The notes under the pieces: model-generated
What the model was told of the DNA's origin: nothing
Database searches by the model: none
What the model saw: only the letters and a program-made list of their open reading frames with translations
Program-made: the position numbers and the translations under genes
Part shown: in pieces, positions 1 through 6,441 of the stretch
Numbering within the stretch: the stretch's first letter is position 1
Layout: the number at the start of each line of letters is the position of its first letter
NCBI GenBank assembly: GCA_964631295.1
Contig: CAZVXI010000105.1
Location: forward strand, 1-11,103
DNA length: 11,103 nt
DNA from: CAZVXI01 sp964631295
GTDB lineage: Bacteria; Planctomycetota; Phycisphaerae; Phycisphaerales; SM1A02
Reading direction: 5' to 3'

Positions 1-1818
1 GGGGGCATCTTCAACTTCCCAGCGGACATCGCGGTCGATCTGAGCGGCCGCATGTACATCCCCGACACTGTCAGTGAGACAATTCTGGTCTACCAGGATC
101 TCGGCAACATGGCTCAGTTCGTCTACGAGTTCCAGCTCGGGAACCTCGCGGTCAACAAACCGCGCGGGGTCGTCATCGGGCCGGATCATCGGCTGCATGT
201 GACGGATCTTGCGAACCGAGTCGTCGTTTGGGATGAGGTGTTAGCGTGCATGAACGATCTGTGTGAAGGTGCAATCGAGATCGTTCTCGGCGATACAGCA
301 TTCAGCACCGTCAATGCGGGGACCGATGGACCGTATCAGCCAGGATGTCCCCAGGTGAACAACGATGTCTGGTACACCTATACGCCGCTGGCCGATGGTG
401 CGCTGCGTGTGACGACATGCGAGGAGTTTGGCGGCAGCGCCGATTTCAACACGGCGATCATGATCTTCGAGGGTGGAACATGCGACAACTTAATTGGACG
501 ACTCGTTGGTTGCAACGATGATTATCCGTGCGGCGATGGCCCGGACGATCTCAGCACCCTCGTCGTGCCGGTGCGCGGTGATGTTTCGTACCTGATCCGT
601 GTCGGTGGCGCAAACCCCAGCGATCAGGGGACGGGGACACTCGGTCTCGCCTTCGCGCCAGGGGTCGAGAACGACTATTGCGAGAATGCCATCGATATCA
701 TGGATGGGCTGACGGGATTCGATACCACGAGTGCGTGGTCGACAGACGGGCCGGCGCATCCGGAGTGCGTGACTGGGAACGATGGCGGCCAGACGTTCCG
801 TGACATCTGGTACAAGTACACCGCAACGGCTGATGGGCAGTTGCTTGTCTCCACATGCGAGCAATTGGGTGGCAGCGCTGACTACGACACAGACATCGTT
901 GTGTACGAGGGAAGCGGCTGTGAAGATCTCGAGAGCCGTCGGCTTGCCTGTAATGACGATGACCCAAACAATGCGTGTGGGGGCGATCCTGACTATCACA
1001 GTACAGTCTGGGTGCCAGTGGAAGCGGGCCAATCGTATCTGATCCGCGTGGGCGGCTGGAATGTCGGGGATGTCGGCACGGGTGAGTTGCTGGTCGAGGT
1101 CCGCGCGGCCGGCGCATGCTGTGTTGACGATGCGTGCCGACAGCTTCCCGAGGCCGAGTGTGTTGCGTTCGGCGGCAGTTACCTCGGCGATGACACGCCA
1201 TGCGGTGTTCAACACGTTTTGTCGTTTGGTACTAACGGCGTGGGTGACGGTGATTTCAGAGTCCCAGAGGGGATCGCGGTCGATGCATCGGGTCAGGTCT
1301 TCGTTGCTGATACGTTGAACCATCGCATTCAGGTGTTCGACTCCATGGGCCTGTTCCAGTTCGCCTTCGGCACGTCCGGCGTCGAAGACGGTGAGTTCGA
1401 CCAGCCGCGGGGGATCGCGGTTGATGAATCGGGTGAAGTCTTCGTTGCTGACACGGGCAACAATCGCATTCAGATCTTCGGCCCGGACGGCACTTTTCGG
1501 TACGCCTTTGGCTCACTCGGATCTGGTGATGGTGAGTTCTCGTCGCCGCGGGGGATCGCGTTGGACGATGCGGGGCGCGTGATCGTCTCAGCGGGCAACC
1601 ATCGTATCCAGATATTCGATCTCGCCTGTCAGGCGGTGCCGATCGACTGCCCGGGCGACACGAACGGCGACCTCATGGTGAATCTCGCAGACCTGCTGAA
1701 TGTGCTTTCCAACTGGGGCAGCGATGGTACGGACGGCGGCGACTCGAACGATGATGGCGCGGTGAACCTGGCGGACCTCTTGAATGTGCTCAGCAACTGG
1801 GGTTCAGACTGCGCCTGA
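1..1818 (+). CDS. Secreted NHL-repeat / PPC-like / dockerin-tailed protein (5' partial)
   Basis: The reading frame is open to the first base of the window, and bases 1-51 already encode an NHL-type strand (FPADIAVDLSGR). The true start is therefore upstream, and the ATG at 52 is internal. In order the product shows about two NHL-like repeats (1-240), two related Cys-containing domains resembling PPC-type extracellular beta domains (about 247-654 and 664-1104), a short cysteine element (1111-1203), three clear NHL repeats (about 1207-1629), and a two-loop dockerin-like calcium tail (1648-1815). The two PPC-like copies share ...GGSAD(F/Y)(N/D)T, NDD and SYLIRVGG. The third C-terminal NHL blade lacks one residue where the others have ADTGN (it reads VSAGN). 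NHL repeats form beta-propellers that bind proteins or ligands. An extracellular or cell-surface location is inferred from the cysteines and dockerin tail, because the signal peptide lies outside the window. The substrate is unknown. Confidence 0.9.
   Translation, partial: GGIFNFPADIAVDLSGRMYIPDTVSETILVYQDLGNMAQFVYEFQLGNLAVNKPRGVVIGPDHRLHVTDLANRVVVWDEVLACMNDLCEGAIEIVLGDTAFSTVNAGTDGPYQPGCPQVNNDVWYTYTPLADGALRVTTCEEFGGSADFNTAIMIFEGGTCDNLIGRLVGCNDDYPCGDGPDDLSTLVVPVRGDVSYLIRVGGANPSDQGTGTLGLAFAPGVENDYCENAIDIMDGLTGFDTTSAWSTDGPAHPECVTGNDGGQTFRDIWYKYTATADGQLLVSTCEQLGGSADYDTDIVVYEGSGCEDLESRRLACNDDDPNNACGGDPDYHSTVWVPVEAGQSYLIRVGGWNVGDVGTGELLVEVRAAGACCVDDACRQLPEAECVAFGGSYLGDDTPCGVQHVLSFGTNGVGDGDFRVPEGIAVDASGQVFVADTLNHRIQVFDSMGLFQFAFGTSGVEDGEFDQPRGIAVDESGEVFVADTGNNRIQIFGPDGTFRYAFGSLGSGDGEFSSPRGIALDDAGRVIVSAGNHRIQIFDLACQAVPIDCPGDTNGDLMVNLADLLNVLSNWGSDGTDGGDSNDDGAVNLADLLNVLSNWGSDCA
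1648..1815 (+). other. Dockerin-like tail with two 12-residue calcium loops
   Basis: Two F-hand-like loops each show Asp/Asn at positions 1, 3, 5, 9 and 12 (DTNGDLMVNLAD and DSNDDGAVNLAD), followed by LLNVLSNWGSD. This matches the type I dockerin pattern that is very common at the C-termini of planctomycete secreted proteins. In cellulosomes such modules bind cohesins. In planctomycetes the partner is usually unknown, so a surface-anchoring or assembly role is inferred only. The tail is preceded by a Cys-Pro-Gly and the protein ends in Asp-Cys-Ala. Confidence 0.8.
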
Positions 1819-1852
1819 CACAGGGAGGATCGAAGAAGATTGTCTCGACAAT

Positions 1853-1876
1853 AAAAAACCCCACGCGAACGTGGGG
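1853..1876 (-). terminator. Rho-independent terminator for the minus-strand coiled-coil gene
   Basis: A perfect 7-bp stem (CCCCACG/CGTGGGG, 1859-1876) closes a 4-base loop, which reads TTCG on the minus strand. It is followed on the minus strand by a run of six T (complement of A at 1853-1858). The gene ending at 1938 reads straight into it. On the plus strand the stem is followed by CTCTCTGG, so it would terminate the NHL gene less well, although it may still act as a 3' stem. Confidence 0.8.
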
Positions 1877-1900
1877 CTCTCTGGTCGTTGAATTCTGTCG

Positions 1901-1930
1901 TCCTCCGTGGTCCTCCGCGATCTCCGTGGT
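1901..1930. repeat. Degenerate 10-bp tandem repeat (TCCTCCGTGG type)
   Basis: Three adjoining units read TCCTCCGTGG, TCCTCCGCGA and TCTCCGTGGT. They lie in the gap between the terminator stem and the stop codon of the minus-strand gene. Similar CTCCGTG-type strings occur in intergenic DNA of environmental bacteria as far as I recall, but I cannot search for them here. No protein or RNA role is visible. The rest of the 1819-1937 gap holds only the terminator. Confidence 0.5.
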
Positions 1931-1937
1931 GAGTCGC

Positions 1938-2792
1938 TTATCCGGCGAAGATGGCGATTGTGGCCACGATGATTGCGCCGATGGATGTCGTGCCGCAGGC
2001 GATCAGGGCGCCGATCATCCACTTCTGTGTGCGTGTGTGCATCTGCACCATTGCGGCATCGCGCTGCTCAGCGCCGGCGGTCATCTTGGCGATGAGTTGC
2101 GTGGACTGTTTGCTCGTGTCCGCAAGTGTGCGGAGCGTATCGGTAAGCGAGTCGATGGCCTGGCCGGTCGTCTGCGTGTGCTGGCCGTTGGCTTCGAGCT
2201 GCGTGTGCAGCTTGCCGAGCGCGACGTTGTGCTCTGCGGCACGTTCATCGAGTGAACGCAGATGCGCGATGAGCGTGGCGTCCTGCTCGCGCGTGCGGTC
2301 GAGATGATCGGTGAACATGTCTGCGAGCCGGCCCTGGCTGGTGGCGATGTCGCTGATGCCTGCGGTATGAGTTTGCAGTTCGTTGATTGATTCGACGAGC
2401 TGATCGTTCTTGCCCGCATGTTCGGTGAACAGTTGCTGAATCCCGCGGGCGACGACGAGCAGTTCGGATTCCTGACGTTTGCCGTTATTGCGGTACTTGA
2501 GCGGCTTGGCTTCGAGCGAGGCGACGGGCCGCGGCTGACTGGCATCGCGGAATCGTGTGGACGTGGGCGGCGTGTTGGCGTCTGTCACGCCGGCGTTCGC
2601 GTAGTCGGTGGTTGTGGTGGCGGTGTCGTCGGATTTGTCGCGCTGGAGGGTGATGGTCTTCCAGCCGTTGGCGACGAACGACTTGAGGCGGTCTGCCTGT
2701 GTGCCGGTATGGTCGGATGTGGTGGATGTGGTTGTGGTGGCCTTGTTCTTGCGTCGGCTGAGCTTGGTGCGGATATCTGCAAGGACTGTCAT
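1938..2792 (-). CDS. Tail-anchored coiled-coil membrane protein, function unknown
   Basis: This 284-residue protein is not one I recognise. Its start is well supported: ATG at 2792 is preceded by AGGAGAAA (complement of 2798-2805) at 5-nt spacing. Residues 1-100 are polar and probably disordered, with a Thr-rich stretch near 18-27. Residues about 105-255 are strongly helical with heptad-like spacing of Leu/Ile/Val and many Gln/Glu/Thr, as in a long coiled coil. Residues about 258-283 form one hydrophobic membrane segment that ends at the C-terminus. There is no signal peptide, so the expected topology is a cytoplasmic rod held to the inner membrane by its tail. The helical part superficially resembles chemoreceptor signalling or laminin-like coiled coils, but no family-specific motif is visible. 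It is transcribed alone, away from the transporter operon, and ends at a strong terminator. Confidence 0.85.
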   Translation of the reverse strand: MTVLADIRTKLSRRKNKATTTTSTTSDHTGTQADRLKSFVANGWKTITLQRDKSDDTATTTTDYANAGVTDANTPPTSTRFRDASQPRPVASLEAKPLKYRNNGKRQESELLVVARGIQQLFTEHAGKNDQLVESINELQTHTAGISDIATSQGRLADMFTDHLDRTREQDATLIAHLRSLDERAAEHNVALGKLHTQLEANGQHTQTTGQAIDSLTDTLRTLADTSKQSTQLIAKMTAGAEQRDAAMVQMHTRTQKWMIGALIACGTTSIGAIIVATIAIFAG

Positions 2793-2853
2793 GGTGCTTT
2801 CTCCTGTTGCGTGGCGGATCGGCTGTGTGCGTGGCCGCTGCTAGGATGGACTG
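2793..2853. promoter_or_regulatory. 61-bp divergent intergenic region
   Basis: This short gap separates the divergent starts of the coiled-coil gene (minus) and the binding-protein gene (plus). It should contain both promoters, or they extend into the coding sequence. It holds the minus-strand Shine-Dalgarno (2798-2805) and an AGGA (2843-2846) seven bases before the ATG at 2854. I find no convincing -35/-10 pair. It is too short for a cobalamin riboswitch, and no B12-box-like GCCACTG is present. Confidence 0.4.
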
Positions 2854-3786
2854 ATGAACTTCGTTGAACATCGGCCCGGACGGTTTTGCCGGGCCACATT
2901 TCCAGTTGCGATCCTGCTGTTTGCGTGCCTGTGGCTCATCGCGTGCGAGAATCGCGGGGATGACAGGGAGCAAGCGGTGCGCCAGTCTGAGGATCAGGCC
3001 GGTGCATTGGCTGCGCAGCCGATGCGAATTGCTTCGCTGAGCCCTGCAGTGTCGCAGACGCTGGTGGATCTCGGGCTGGCTGAAAATATTGTCGGCAGGA
3101 CACCATTTTGTGATTCATTGCCGGATGATGTTGCGATCGTGGGAGATCTGCTGGAGATCAATCATGAAATGCTTGTGCGCGTCGAGCCGACACACCTGCT
3201 GGTTCAGCCGCCTGCGGCAGGGCCATCACCTGCATTGGTTGCGCTTGCAGCGGAGCGTGGATGGCAACTGCTGACATGGCACCTCAACGGACTGCGCGAC
3301 ATTGAGCAGATGGTGCGCGACATCATGCAGATCATGCCGGCCGATATGGATGATGTTCGGGCGCGCGGCGAGCAGATGCTCGCGAAGATGAAGGCGATTG
3401 GTCACGCGAATGAGCCGCGCTGGACGGGACGCGTGCTGATCGTGGATTCGATTGATCCGGTACTTGCGTTCGGCACGGACACGTATCTGGGTGAGTTTCT
3501 CCGGCTGTTCGGCTGTGAGAATGCGATGCAGCGAACCGGCTGGGTGGAACTGTCGATGGAGGATGTGACGCAGCTCGCGCCTGATGGGATTGTCATCGTG
3601 GATGCAGACGAGCAGGCAGCGGCAGAGCATCTCGGCGGAGTGCGGAAACTTCAGGTGCCGGCGGTGCAGGCGAACCGAGTGGGGGTGCTGAGCCATGGCG
3701 ATGCACTGCTGCCGTCTTCGTCTGTCGTGGAAGTTGCTGCGGAGTTGCGGCGGATCATAAAGCAGTTCGAGGCGACGGACTCGTGA
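2854..3786 (+). CDS. ABC importer substrate-binding lipoprotein (BtuF/FecB class)
   Basis: This 310-residue protein begins with a basic segment, a hydrophobic core and a lipobox (LIAC, Cys31), so it should be a periplasm-facing lipoprotein. From about residue 52 it follows the TroA-like/BtuF fold: RIASLSPAVSQTL at the start of lobe 1, GDLLEINHEMLVRVEPTHLLV, then in lobe 2 FGTDTYLGEFLRLFGCENA and LAPDGIVIVDADEQ. These positions match E. coli BtuF segment by segment. Class III binding proteins of this kind deliver cobalamin, haem or ferric siderophores to FecCD-type permeases. The ligand cannot be decided from the sequence. The gene overlaps the permease gene by four bases (GTGA), so all three transporter parts are translationally linked. 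AGGA lies seven bases before the ATG. Confidence 0.9.
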   Translation: MNFVEHRPGRFCRATFPVAILLFACLWLIACENRGDDREQAVRQSEDQAGALAAQPMRIASLSPAVSQTLVDLGLAENIVGRTPFCDSLPDDVAIVGDLLEINHEMLVRVEPTHLLVQPPAAGPSPALVALAAERGWQLLTWHLNGLRDIEQMVRDIMQIMPADMDDVRARGEQMLAKMKAIGHANEPRWTGRVLIVDSIDPVLAFGTDTYLGEFLRLFGCENAMQRTGWVELSMEDVTQLAPDGIVIVDADEQAAAEHLGGVRKLQVPAVQANRVGVLSHGDALLPSSSVVEVAAELRRIIKQFEATDS

Positions 3787-4784
3787 GCGCGGAGCGGCAG
3801 TACAGGCGCGCCTCGCTGGCGGGGCTGGCGGCGACAGCGATCGCAGTGTGCATCGTGCGATGGATGCTCGGACCGGCAGCGGATGGCGCGATCGTACTGA
3901 GCTGGCCCGATGCTGCCGTCATCGGCTTCCGGACAAGTGCGCTGTTGAGCGGAATCAGTATCGGCGTGGCGCTGGCGATTTCGGGGTTGTTGCTGCAGGT
4001 GTTGCTGCGCAATCCGCTGGCGTCGCCGTTTATTCTTGGTGTTTCCAGCGGCGCGGGGCTGGGTGTGATGATCTGCAGATGGGCAGCAGCCATGCTGAGC
4101 AGCGCAGCACTCGCAACCGCGTGGGGCGATGGGGCAGCGGCCGTTGCAGGAGCGGGTGTTGCGCTGATAATTGTGTTCGTGCTCGGACAGCGCCGCGGCG
4201 CGATTGATCCGGTGTCGTTGATTCTGATCGGCGTCGTGGTATCGACAGTCGCGTCGGCGGGGATCATGTTCTTTCAACATCTCAGCCCGGCAGGTGTGCG
4301 GTCAGACTTCCTGCGCTGGTTGATGGGGCACATCCCCGAGACGGCGGCGACGAACGAACTGCTCGCAGCGGGGTGCATCGCGCTGGCTGGACTGGCAATC
4401 TCCTTGTTGATTGCTCGCTCGATGGATGCAGCGATGCTTGGTGACGATGAAGCGCGCAGTGTCGGCTTGTCGATTGATCGGCTGCGGATCGGCCTGTTCG
4501 TGGTTGCCGGCGTGCTTGCAGCGATGACCGTGGCGATCGCAGGCATCATCGGGTTTGTCGGGCTGATCGCACCGCACATCGCGCGGCTGGTCGTCGGGCC
4601 GATGCATCGTATGCTGGTCATTGCGAGCGCCCTTGTGGGAATTGTGCTTGTTGTGGGCGCGGATGCAGGCAGGCGCGCGGTTGACTTTGGTGGCGGCGTG
4701 ATGCCGATCGGCATCATCACGGCGATTATTGGCGGGCCGCTGTTCATCTGGCTGCTGCTGCGAGATCGGAACAACCTGACGTGA
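3783..4784 (+). CDS. FecCD/BtuC-type ABC importer permease
   Basis: This 333-residue, highly hydrophobic protein has the length and helix density of the ten-helix FecCD permeases. Diagnostic segments are SPFILGVSSGAGLG near residue 81, GFVGLIAPHIARL near residue 257 (the region that contacts the ATPase), and the terminal VMPIGIITAIIGGPLFIWLL. It forms the inner-membrane channel that passes a cobalamin- or siderophore-like ligand handed over by the upstream lipoprotein. The GTG start at 3783 overlaps the preceding TGA. No other start fits the family N-terminus as well. The end overlaps the ATPase gene by four bases in the same GTGA arrangement. Confidence 0.92.
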   Translation: MSAERQYRRASLAGLAATAIAVCIVRWMLGPAADGAIVLSWPDAAVIGFRTSALLSGISIGVALAISGLLLQVLLRNPLASPFILGVSSGAGLGVMICRWAAAMLSSAALATAWGDGAAAVAGAGVALIIVFVLGQRRGAIDPVSLILIGVVVSTVASAGIMFFQHLSPAGVRSDFLRWLMGHIPETAATNELLAAGCIALAGLAISLLIARSMDAAMLGDDEARSVGLSIDRLRIGLFVVAGVLAAMTVAIAGIIGFVGLIAPHIARLVVGPMHRMLVIASALVGIVLVVGADAGRRAVDFGGGVMPIGIITAIIGGPLFIWLLLRDRNNLT

Positions 4785-5554
4785 CACTTCGCATCGACAA
4801 CGCGACGATCGGCTACGACTCGGTGGATGTGCTTCAGTGTGCAACCGCGCAGGCGATGCGCGGGCGCATCACGGCGTTAATCGGTCCGAACGCAGCAGGC
4901 AAAACGACACTCTTGCGGTGCGCGGCAGGTCTGTTGCGACCGAAGCGCGGCGCGGTCCGGATCGATGATGCAAGCGTCCACGCCATGCCGCCACGCGCCC
5001 TGGCCCTGCGCATCGCCTACATGCCGCAACGGCCGCGTGTCTCGGGTGGCTTGTCTGTCCGTGCGGTCGTCGAGCTTGGCAGGTACGCGCTTGCCGCTGA
5101 TGAGCAAGCAGTACACAATGCGATCGAACGGCTTGATCTTGCGGCGATTTCGTCGCAGCGATTCGCTGAACTTTCGGTCGGGCAGCAGCAGCGTGTTGTG
5201 CTGGCACGCGCGCTTGCTCAGATGCAGCCTGATGGTGTGCTGATCCTCGATGAACCGACGGCAGCCGTTGACCTCGCTCACACCTGTGACTTCATGCAAC
5301 TGCTGCGGGGACTTGCTGATGGAGGGGCACTGGTACTCTGCGCGATGCATGACCTGACGCTGGCTGCAGGCGTGGCGGATGATGTGTGGCTCGTGCATGA
5401 TGGGACCCTTGAGCATGGCAATGCGAAGGACGTCATGCAGCCCGAGCGGCTGGCCAACGTGTTTGGCGTGGAGTTCGCCTGGCTGCCCGGCCCGGACGGG
5501 TCGGAAGTTCTTTTCGCCGATGTGTCTCAGCGGTCGTATACTCATCTGCTATGA
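4781..5554 (+). CDS. ABC importer ATPase (FecE/BtuD class)
   Basis: This 257-residue cytoplasmic ATPase powers the importer. All nucleotide-binding motifs are intact: Walker A GPNAAGKTT (35-43), Q-loop YMPQ, signature LSVGQQQR (131-138; the family consensus LSGGQ is changed to LSVGQ, a tolerated variant), Walker B VLILDEPTAAVD (about 153-164) and the switch His190 in AMHDLTLA. The C-terminal part fits the FecE group (LVHDGTLEHG, then a segment on the loss or gain of the terminal helix). The start is GTG at 4781, overlapping the permease stop. The stop overlaps the ATG of the next gene (ATGA). A single ATPase gene with a single permease gene implies homodimers of each, as in BtuC2D2. Confidence 0.93.
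   Translation: MTLRIDNATIGYDSVDVLQCATAQAMRGRITALIGPNAAGKTTLLRCAAGLLRPKRGAVRIDDASVHAMPPRALALRIAYMPQRPRVSGGLSVRAVVELGRYALAADEQAVHNAIERLDLAAISSQRFAELSVGQQQRVVLARALAQMQPDGVLILDEPTAAVDLAHTCDFMQLLRGLADGGALVLCAMHDLTLAAGVADDVWLVHDGTLEHGNAKDVMQPERLANVFGVEFAWLPGPDGSEVLFADVSQRSYTHLL
5513..5542 (+). promoter_or_regulatory. Possible promoter for the Arg/Gln-rich gene (TTCGCC-N18-TATACT)
   Basis: TATACT at 5537-5542 differs from the -10 consensus by one base. TTCGCC lies 18 bases upstream at 5513-5518, a weak -35. The predicted start of transcription falls at about 5549-5550, right at the ATG at 5551, which would give an almost leaderless message. The element lies inside the ATPase coding sequence. The same spacing and hexamers recur upstream of accB. 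The weak -35 keeps confidence low. Confidence 0.35.
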
Positions 5555-6306
5555 AACTCATCGGTGCACTACTCACGCTCTTGACGATTACCTGGTATGT
5601 GATTCAGGTGGTTGCCCAGGCGAAGGAACGCCAGGCCAACGAGGAGCGTGCCGCGGAAGCGAGGCGGCAACAACTCGCTCGGCAGCAAGCGCAAGCACAG
5701 TCGAAATCGCAATCGTCGGGAAGCCGCGGCCCTGCGTCGCAGCGTGCTTCCGGAAGCCCGGTGGACGCGCGATCAGACCTTGCTGAACGAAGGCGGCAAC
5801 AACTTGAAGAGTTGCGCCGGCGACGAGCGGCACAAGCAAGTGGATCATCTGAGACGATGATTCGCATCAACCAACCCGGGCCGAGCGCATCTGCAACGCC
5901 GCCGCAGAGTGGTCAGTTCAATATGGGTATTGCCCCAGTGCCGACGGCTCCCCGCCAGTCGCAGCAGTCGCGTCAATCGCAGCAGCGGCAACCAGGCTCG
6001 CTCTCTTCTCGCGCTGATGCTCTGCGACGACGGCCCCAACAGCAAAGCCGCCGGTCACAACCTCAATCGGCCAAGCCACGGAAGACAAAGAGGCAGACCA
6101 CCAGGCGGCAGCAGGAACGATCGATTCAGGACACCTCGCTGCCCGGCGATCCGATCGGTATGGGTTCGCCGATCCAGTCGGGTTCAGTGCAGAAGACGGG
6201 GGTCGGCTTGAGCGATGTGCGGTCACGACTCAAGAGTCGCGCGGCGCTGCGTGAAGCGTTCATCCTCAAGGAAGTGCTCGACCCTCCAGTTTCGCTCCGC
6301 GAGTGA
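5551..6306 (+). CDS. Arg/Gln-rich single-pass membrane protein, function unknown
   Basis: This 251-residue protein starts with a hydrophobic segment (about 2-22), then an Ala/Glu/Arg/Gln helix containing ARRQQLARQQ. A long Ser/Gln/Arg-rich low-complexity stretch follows, which includes a twice-repeated RQSQQ and a conserved-looking RRQQL pair. It closes with an ordered-looking end, LSDVRSRLK...LREAFILKEVLDPPVSLR. There is no cysteine. The ATG overlaps the ATPase stop (ATGA), so it is translationally coupled to the transporter. It may also have its own promoter. The terminal (A)FILKEVLDPPVSLR resembles a short motif I associate with planctomycete membrane-linked proteins, but I cannot verify this here. 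A role linked to the importer is suggested only by gene overlap. I do not assign a function. Confidence 0.8.
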   Translation: MKLIGALLTLLTITWYVIQVVAQAKERQANEERAAEARRQQLARQQAQAQSKSQSSGSRGPASQRASGSPVDARSDLAERRRQQLEELRRRRAAQASGSSETMIRINQPGPSASATPPQSGQFNMGIAPVPTAPRQSQQSRQSQQRQPGSLSSRADALRRRPQQQSRRSQPQSAKPRKTKRQTTRRQQERSIQDTSLPGDPIGMGSPIQSGSVQKTGVGLSDVRSRLKSRAALREAFILKEVLDPPVSLRE

Positions 6307-6349
6307 GTCCTGCGCACGATCGCGTGAGATTGGGGTGGGTTCCCGGCTG

Positions 6350-6379
6350 TTCGCCACATGATCGCATGTCGGCTATACT
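6350..6379 (+). promoter_or_regulatory. Probable accBC promoter (TTCGCC-N18-TATACT)
   Basis: TATACT at 6374-6379 and TTCGCC at 6350-6355 are separated by 18 bases; TCGCCA one base downstream gives the usual 17-base spacing. Transcription would begin near 6386, leaving a leader of about 56 bases before the accB ATG. No terminator is visible between 6307 and 6350, so readthrough from the upstream operon is also possible. Confidence 0.45.
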
Positions 6380-6441
6380 CGCGGCCGTGTTGGAACGGCA
6401 CGCGCTCAGGTGCCGCCGCGATCGGAAGGAACGCACCGAAG

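Noticed and set aside
490..1323. 277-residue minus-strand open frame opposite the NHL gene
   Set aside because: It is a by-product of the codon bias of the real gene. Its product has no recognisable domain, and the plus frame has clear repeats.
2793..2853. Possible cobalamin riboswitch before the importer
   Set aside because: The gap is far too short for the conserved core, and no B12-box-like sequence is present.
2418..2867. 149-residue plus-strand frame, Gly/Val/Cys-rich, opposite the coiled-coil gene
   Set aside because: Its composition is that of a shadow frame. The minus frame has a strong Shine-Dalgarno, heptads, a membrane tail and a terminator.
6307..6345. Possible terminator after the Arg/Gln-rich gene
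   Set aside because: Only a 4-bp CACG/CGTG stem without a T run is present, which is too weak to call.
6379..6421. Stem (TCGCGGC/GCCGCGA) with an inner CGTG/CACG hairpin just before the accB Shine-Dalgarno
   Set aside because: If transcription starts near 6386, the 5' arm of the outer stem is not in the RNA. Only the weak inner hairpin remains, so I do not call a regulatory leader.
6358..6441. In-frame upstream ATG giving AccB a 28-residue extension
   Set aside because: The extension overlaps the promoter-like -10, lacks homology to AccB, and the Shine-Dalgarno points to 6442.
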